Shown here in pieces: positions 51,662 through 64,000 of a stretch of 64,000 bases of DNA. The DNA comes from Enchytraeus crypticus (taxonomy: Eukaryota > Annelida > Clitellata > Enchytraeida > Enchytraeidae), in assembly GCA_905160935.1 (NCBI GenBank), contig CAJHZI010000517.1, positions 2,271,617 through 2,335,616 of the forward strand, read 5' to 3'. Numbering within the stretch: the first letter of the stretch is position 1; each line of letters opens with the position of its first letter. The translations under genes and the position numbers were made by a program. Under the pieces are notes generated by a model, which was not told the origin of the DNA, searched no databases, and saw only the letters and a program-made list of their open reading frames with translations.

Positions 51662-51970
51662 GAAAAAGTGTACACATATATACAGCAGCATGAATCACAA
51701 TTTACAACACCAATTCTTATAGTAAACAACTTCAAAAAGTCATAATTACTGATACTTTGAGTAGATGCTGGAAAACAACGTTCAGTAAATGAAAAGATAT
51801 AGGATATACAATTAAAGTACCTAATCGACAACAGAGCACCAGGCTAATAATAATAACCTGTCTAGTGTAGTGACAGGTTACGTTAGGTTAGGTTAACAGG
51901 TTAAATGTTAGTCGAAGCTGAAGAATGCATCATAGGGGGCCCACTTCTTCATAAGCAGAATCCTTAAGAA
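51662..51970. other. Host flank right of the LTR element, no gene recognised
   Basis: AT-rich, with a GGTTACGTTAGGTTAGGTTA stretch near 51880. Confidence 0.4.
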
Positions 51971-51974
51971 TAAC

Positions 51975-52105
51975 GGTAAATCATGTTAGATGATTTAAAC
52001 ATCCACTCGTATGTGGACATGACGAGAAAACGGAAGACAGAGAAGAGTGGAGGGGTTATGGACCTGCCAGTAGGCAGTGCACTAAGAGAGAGAGAGAGAG
52101 AGAGT
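51975..52105 (+). mobile_element. LINE-M 3' fragment running into (GA)n
   Basis: TAAACATCCACTCGTATGTG, GACCTGCCAGTAGGCAGTGC and ACTAAGAGAGAGAGAGAGAG. Confidence 0.8.
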
Positions 52106-52868
52106 CTACTGATCTAGAGGTGGAAGTTTCAAAGCATAAGAGTGATCTTAGCTAGACGAATGAATAACAGATTAGCTGCGTGAAGCCATTTTGAATGAAG
52201 AAGCACAAAGGTTTAAAATATGTCTTTAAAAGTCTAAAGGAAGCTTTTATTGCTGAATTTATAAGATACTTCAAGCAAAAACAAGTTAAAACACAGTAGA
52301 TCTAAACCTTATAACAAATATGTGTTGTAATTCAATATGTGTTAATTGCTATTGCTATTTAATTCTATAGCTTACCAAAATATGATACGAACAACCTTGT
52401 CCATACAGTAGACTGCAATATCTTAACATAACATAACATTACAGAGTCAGGAAGCAATTACACACTTGTTTAAGACTATAGGACTATGACTATCTTACTA
52501 TAGAACACAAATACTCAAGAAAATGTTCGTCACTCATCGTTCATCGACAACTTAACATCTATACTTTTCAAAGTCCAACGACAACAAGTATACAATTTTG
52601 TAAATAATAATCTACACAATAATATAAACATAACATAAAAATACTACACATACAATATATACACTTTCTCCGCTACTTCAGAGAAAATCAGGAAAAGCAA
52701 TATATCTAATCTCACTATACACAGCCGAGCAGCTTGAAACAAATTCTGATAACTCAATCACGGGACAAATGGCCAAGACCACTGACCGATAAAACAAAAT
52801 AATGAAACCAAAACACAGATTAATGACTGTCATAGTTCGCAAAATACTGCGAACTTTGCCACATATGG
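52106..52868. other. Stretch between LINE-M and PARG satellite, no gene recognised
   Basis: AT-rich with no conserved frame; downstream of the PARG minisatellite. Confidence 0.45.
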
Positions 52869-52869
52869 G

Positions 52870-54264
52870 TCTAACAGAGAATGTTTTTATGGGTCTAAGA
52901 AAGAAATTCTGAATGTTTTTATGGTCTCAGAGAAATGCTGGATGTTTCTATGGGTCTAAGAGAGAAATGCTGGATGTTTTTATGGGGTCTAAGAGAGAAA
53001 TGCTGGATGTTTTATGGGTCTACGAGAGAAATGCTAGATGTTTTTATGGGTCTAAGAGAGAAATGCTGGATGTTTTTATGGGTCTAAGAGAGAAATGCTG
53101 GATGTTTTTATGGGTCTAAGAGGAGAATGCTGGCTTTTTATGGCTAAGAGAAATTTCTGGATGTTTTTAATGGTCTACAGAGAACTGCGGGATTTTTTTA
53201 TGATCCATGAGAACTTCTGGATGTTTTTAATGGGCTAGGAGAATGCTGGATGTTTTTATGGTCTCAGAGAAATGCTGGATGTTTTTATGGGTCTAAGAGA
53301 GAAATGATGGATGTTTTTATGGGTCTCAGAGAAATGCTGGATGTTTTTATGGGTCTAAGAGAGAAATGATGGATGTTTTTATGGGTCTAAGAGAGAAATG
53401 CTAGATGTTTTTATGGGTCTAAGAGAAATGCTGGATGTTTTTATGGTCTCAGAGAAATGCTGGATGTTTTTATGGTCTCAGAGAAATGCTGGATGTTTTT
53501 ATGGGTCTAAGAGAGAAATGATGGATGTTTTTATGGGTCTAAGAGAGAAATGCTAGATGTTTTTATGGGTCTAAGAGAAATGCTGGATGTTTTTATGGGT
53601 CTAAGAGAGAAATGCTGGATGTTTTTATGGTCTAAGAGAAATTCTGGATGTTTTTATGGGTCTAAGAGAGAAATGCTGAATGTTTTTATGAGGTCTAAGA
53701 GAAAAATGCTGGATGTTTTTATGGGTCTAAGAAAGAAATTCTGAATGTTTTTATGGTCTCAGAGAAATGCTGGATGTTTCTATGGGTCTAAGAGAGAAAT
53801 GCTGGATGTTTTTATGGGGTCTAAGAGAGAAATGCTGGATGTTTTATGGGTCTACGAGAGAAATGCTAGATGTTTTTATGGGTCTAAGAGAGAAATGCTG
53901 GATGTTTTTATGGGTCTAAGAGAGAAATGCTGGATGTTTTTATGGGTCTAAGAGAGAAATGCTGTATGTTTTTATGAGGTCTAAGAGAGAAATGCTGGAT
54001 GTTTTTAGGGTCTAAGAGAAATGCTGGATGTTTTTATGGGTCTAAGAGAGAAATGCTGGATGTTTTTATGGTCTATGAGAAATTCTGGATGTTTTTATGA
54101 GTCTAAGAGAGAAATGCTGGATGTTTTTATGAGGTCTAAGAGAGAAATGCTGGATGTTTTTATGTGGTCTAAGAGAGAAATGCTGGATGTTTTTATGAGG
54201 TCTAAAAGAGAAATGCTGGATGTTTTAAGGGGTCTAAGAGAGAATTCTGAATGTTTTGATGCCT

Positions 54265-54275
<11 letters not shown>
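52870..54275 (-). repeat. ~32-bp minisatellite grown from the PARG stop-codon region
   Basis: About 45 units of ATGCTGGATGTTTTTATGGG plus TCTAAGAGAGAA. The last unit (54243-54274) overlaps the PARG coding end: GAATGTTTTGATGCC then TCTAAGAGTA, where CTA is the complement of the TAG stop. On the PARG-sense strand each unit reads TTCTCTCTTAGACC, resembling both the PARG stop context and a 3' splice site. A segment at 52913-53119 recurs unchanged at 53745-53951. Confidence 0.85.
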
Positions 54276-63889
<9,614 letters not shown>

Positions 63890-63942
63890 CTGTCAGTAAA
63901 TGACATACAGCAGATAAATTGTCATACAGCAGTGAATTGATC

Positions 63943-64000
63943 AAAAACAACAACAACAACAACAATTAGAGTGCTACAGTCATCAATGACAACATCGAGC
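63943..64000 (-). repeat. Rep-D copy, cut by right edge
   Basis: ACAACAACAACAATTAGAGT and GCTACAGTCATCAATGACAA, running off the window. Confidence 0.75.

Overview
The window is from an intron-rich, AT-rich invertebrate animal genome. It holds animal genes (ARPC2, VAP, PARG, SLC46-type transporters, a DUOX fragment), Pol III tRNA genes and a very heavy load of transposons and tandem repeats. The phylum cannot be fixed from the sequence. Exon structures were derived by matching family motifs and requiring GT/AG borders with compatible phases; each reconstructed reading frame closes without a stop. Repeat family names (LINE-M, LINE-K, LINE-F, SINE-1/2/3, Rep-D, Rep-F) are working names used only here.

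All conserved host protein genes lie on the minus strand: an SLC46-like transporter cut by the left edge (1-524), a second complete SLC46-like paralogue (6286-9828, 3 exons), VAP (20279-24821, 7 exons), ARPC2 (28272-37802, 10 exons) and the catalytic part of PARG (54265-63889, 8 exons, 5' end beyond the right edge). A DUOX C-terminal fragment lies on the plus strand inside ARPC2 intron 3 and has a damaged NADPH-binding motif. Two tRNA-Thr(AGT) clusters (3237-3775 and 17116-17651) share the same units in permuted order, and there is a single tRNA-Pro(AGG) at 14321.

Between the 5' end of ARPC2 and the 3' end of PARG lies a 12.5-kb Ty3/Gypsy-type retrotransposon (39005-51554). It has near-identical LTRs, one intact gag-pol frame of 2108 codons, a tRNA-Leu-like primer site and an extra downstream gene (zinc finger plus helical C-terminus) broken by one in-frame UGA. 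Its LTRs carry a GC-rich 51-bp minisatellite, and the gag start codon lies inside the LTR, so the primer site falls within the coding frame. Other elements include a Tc1-like transposon and an internally deleted mariner-like element, both inside (TA)n tracts, a hAT-like MITE with an 8-bp target duplication, a solo LTR in a PARG intron, and many truncated LINE and tRNA-derived SINE copies.

The most unusual pattern is that at least five exon ends in three host genes (SLC46, ARPC2 twice, PARG twice) have been locally tandem-duplicated. The copies carry splice sites or stop codons, and one of these arrays has grown into a 1.4-kb minisatellite.
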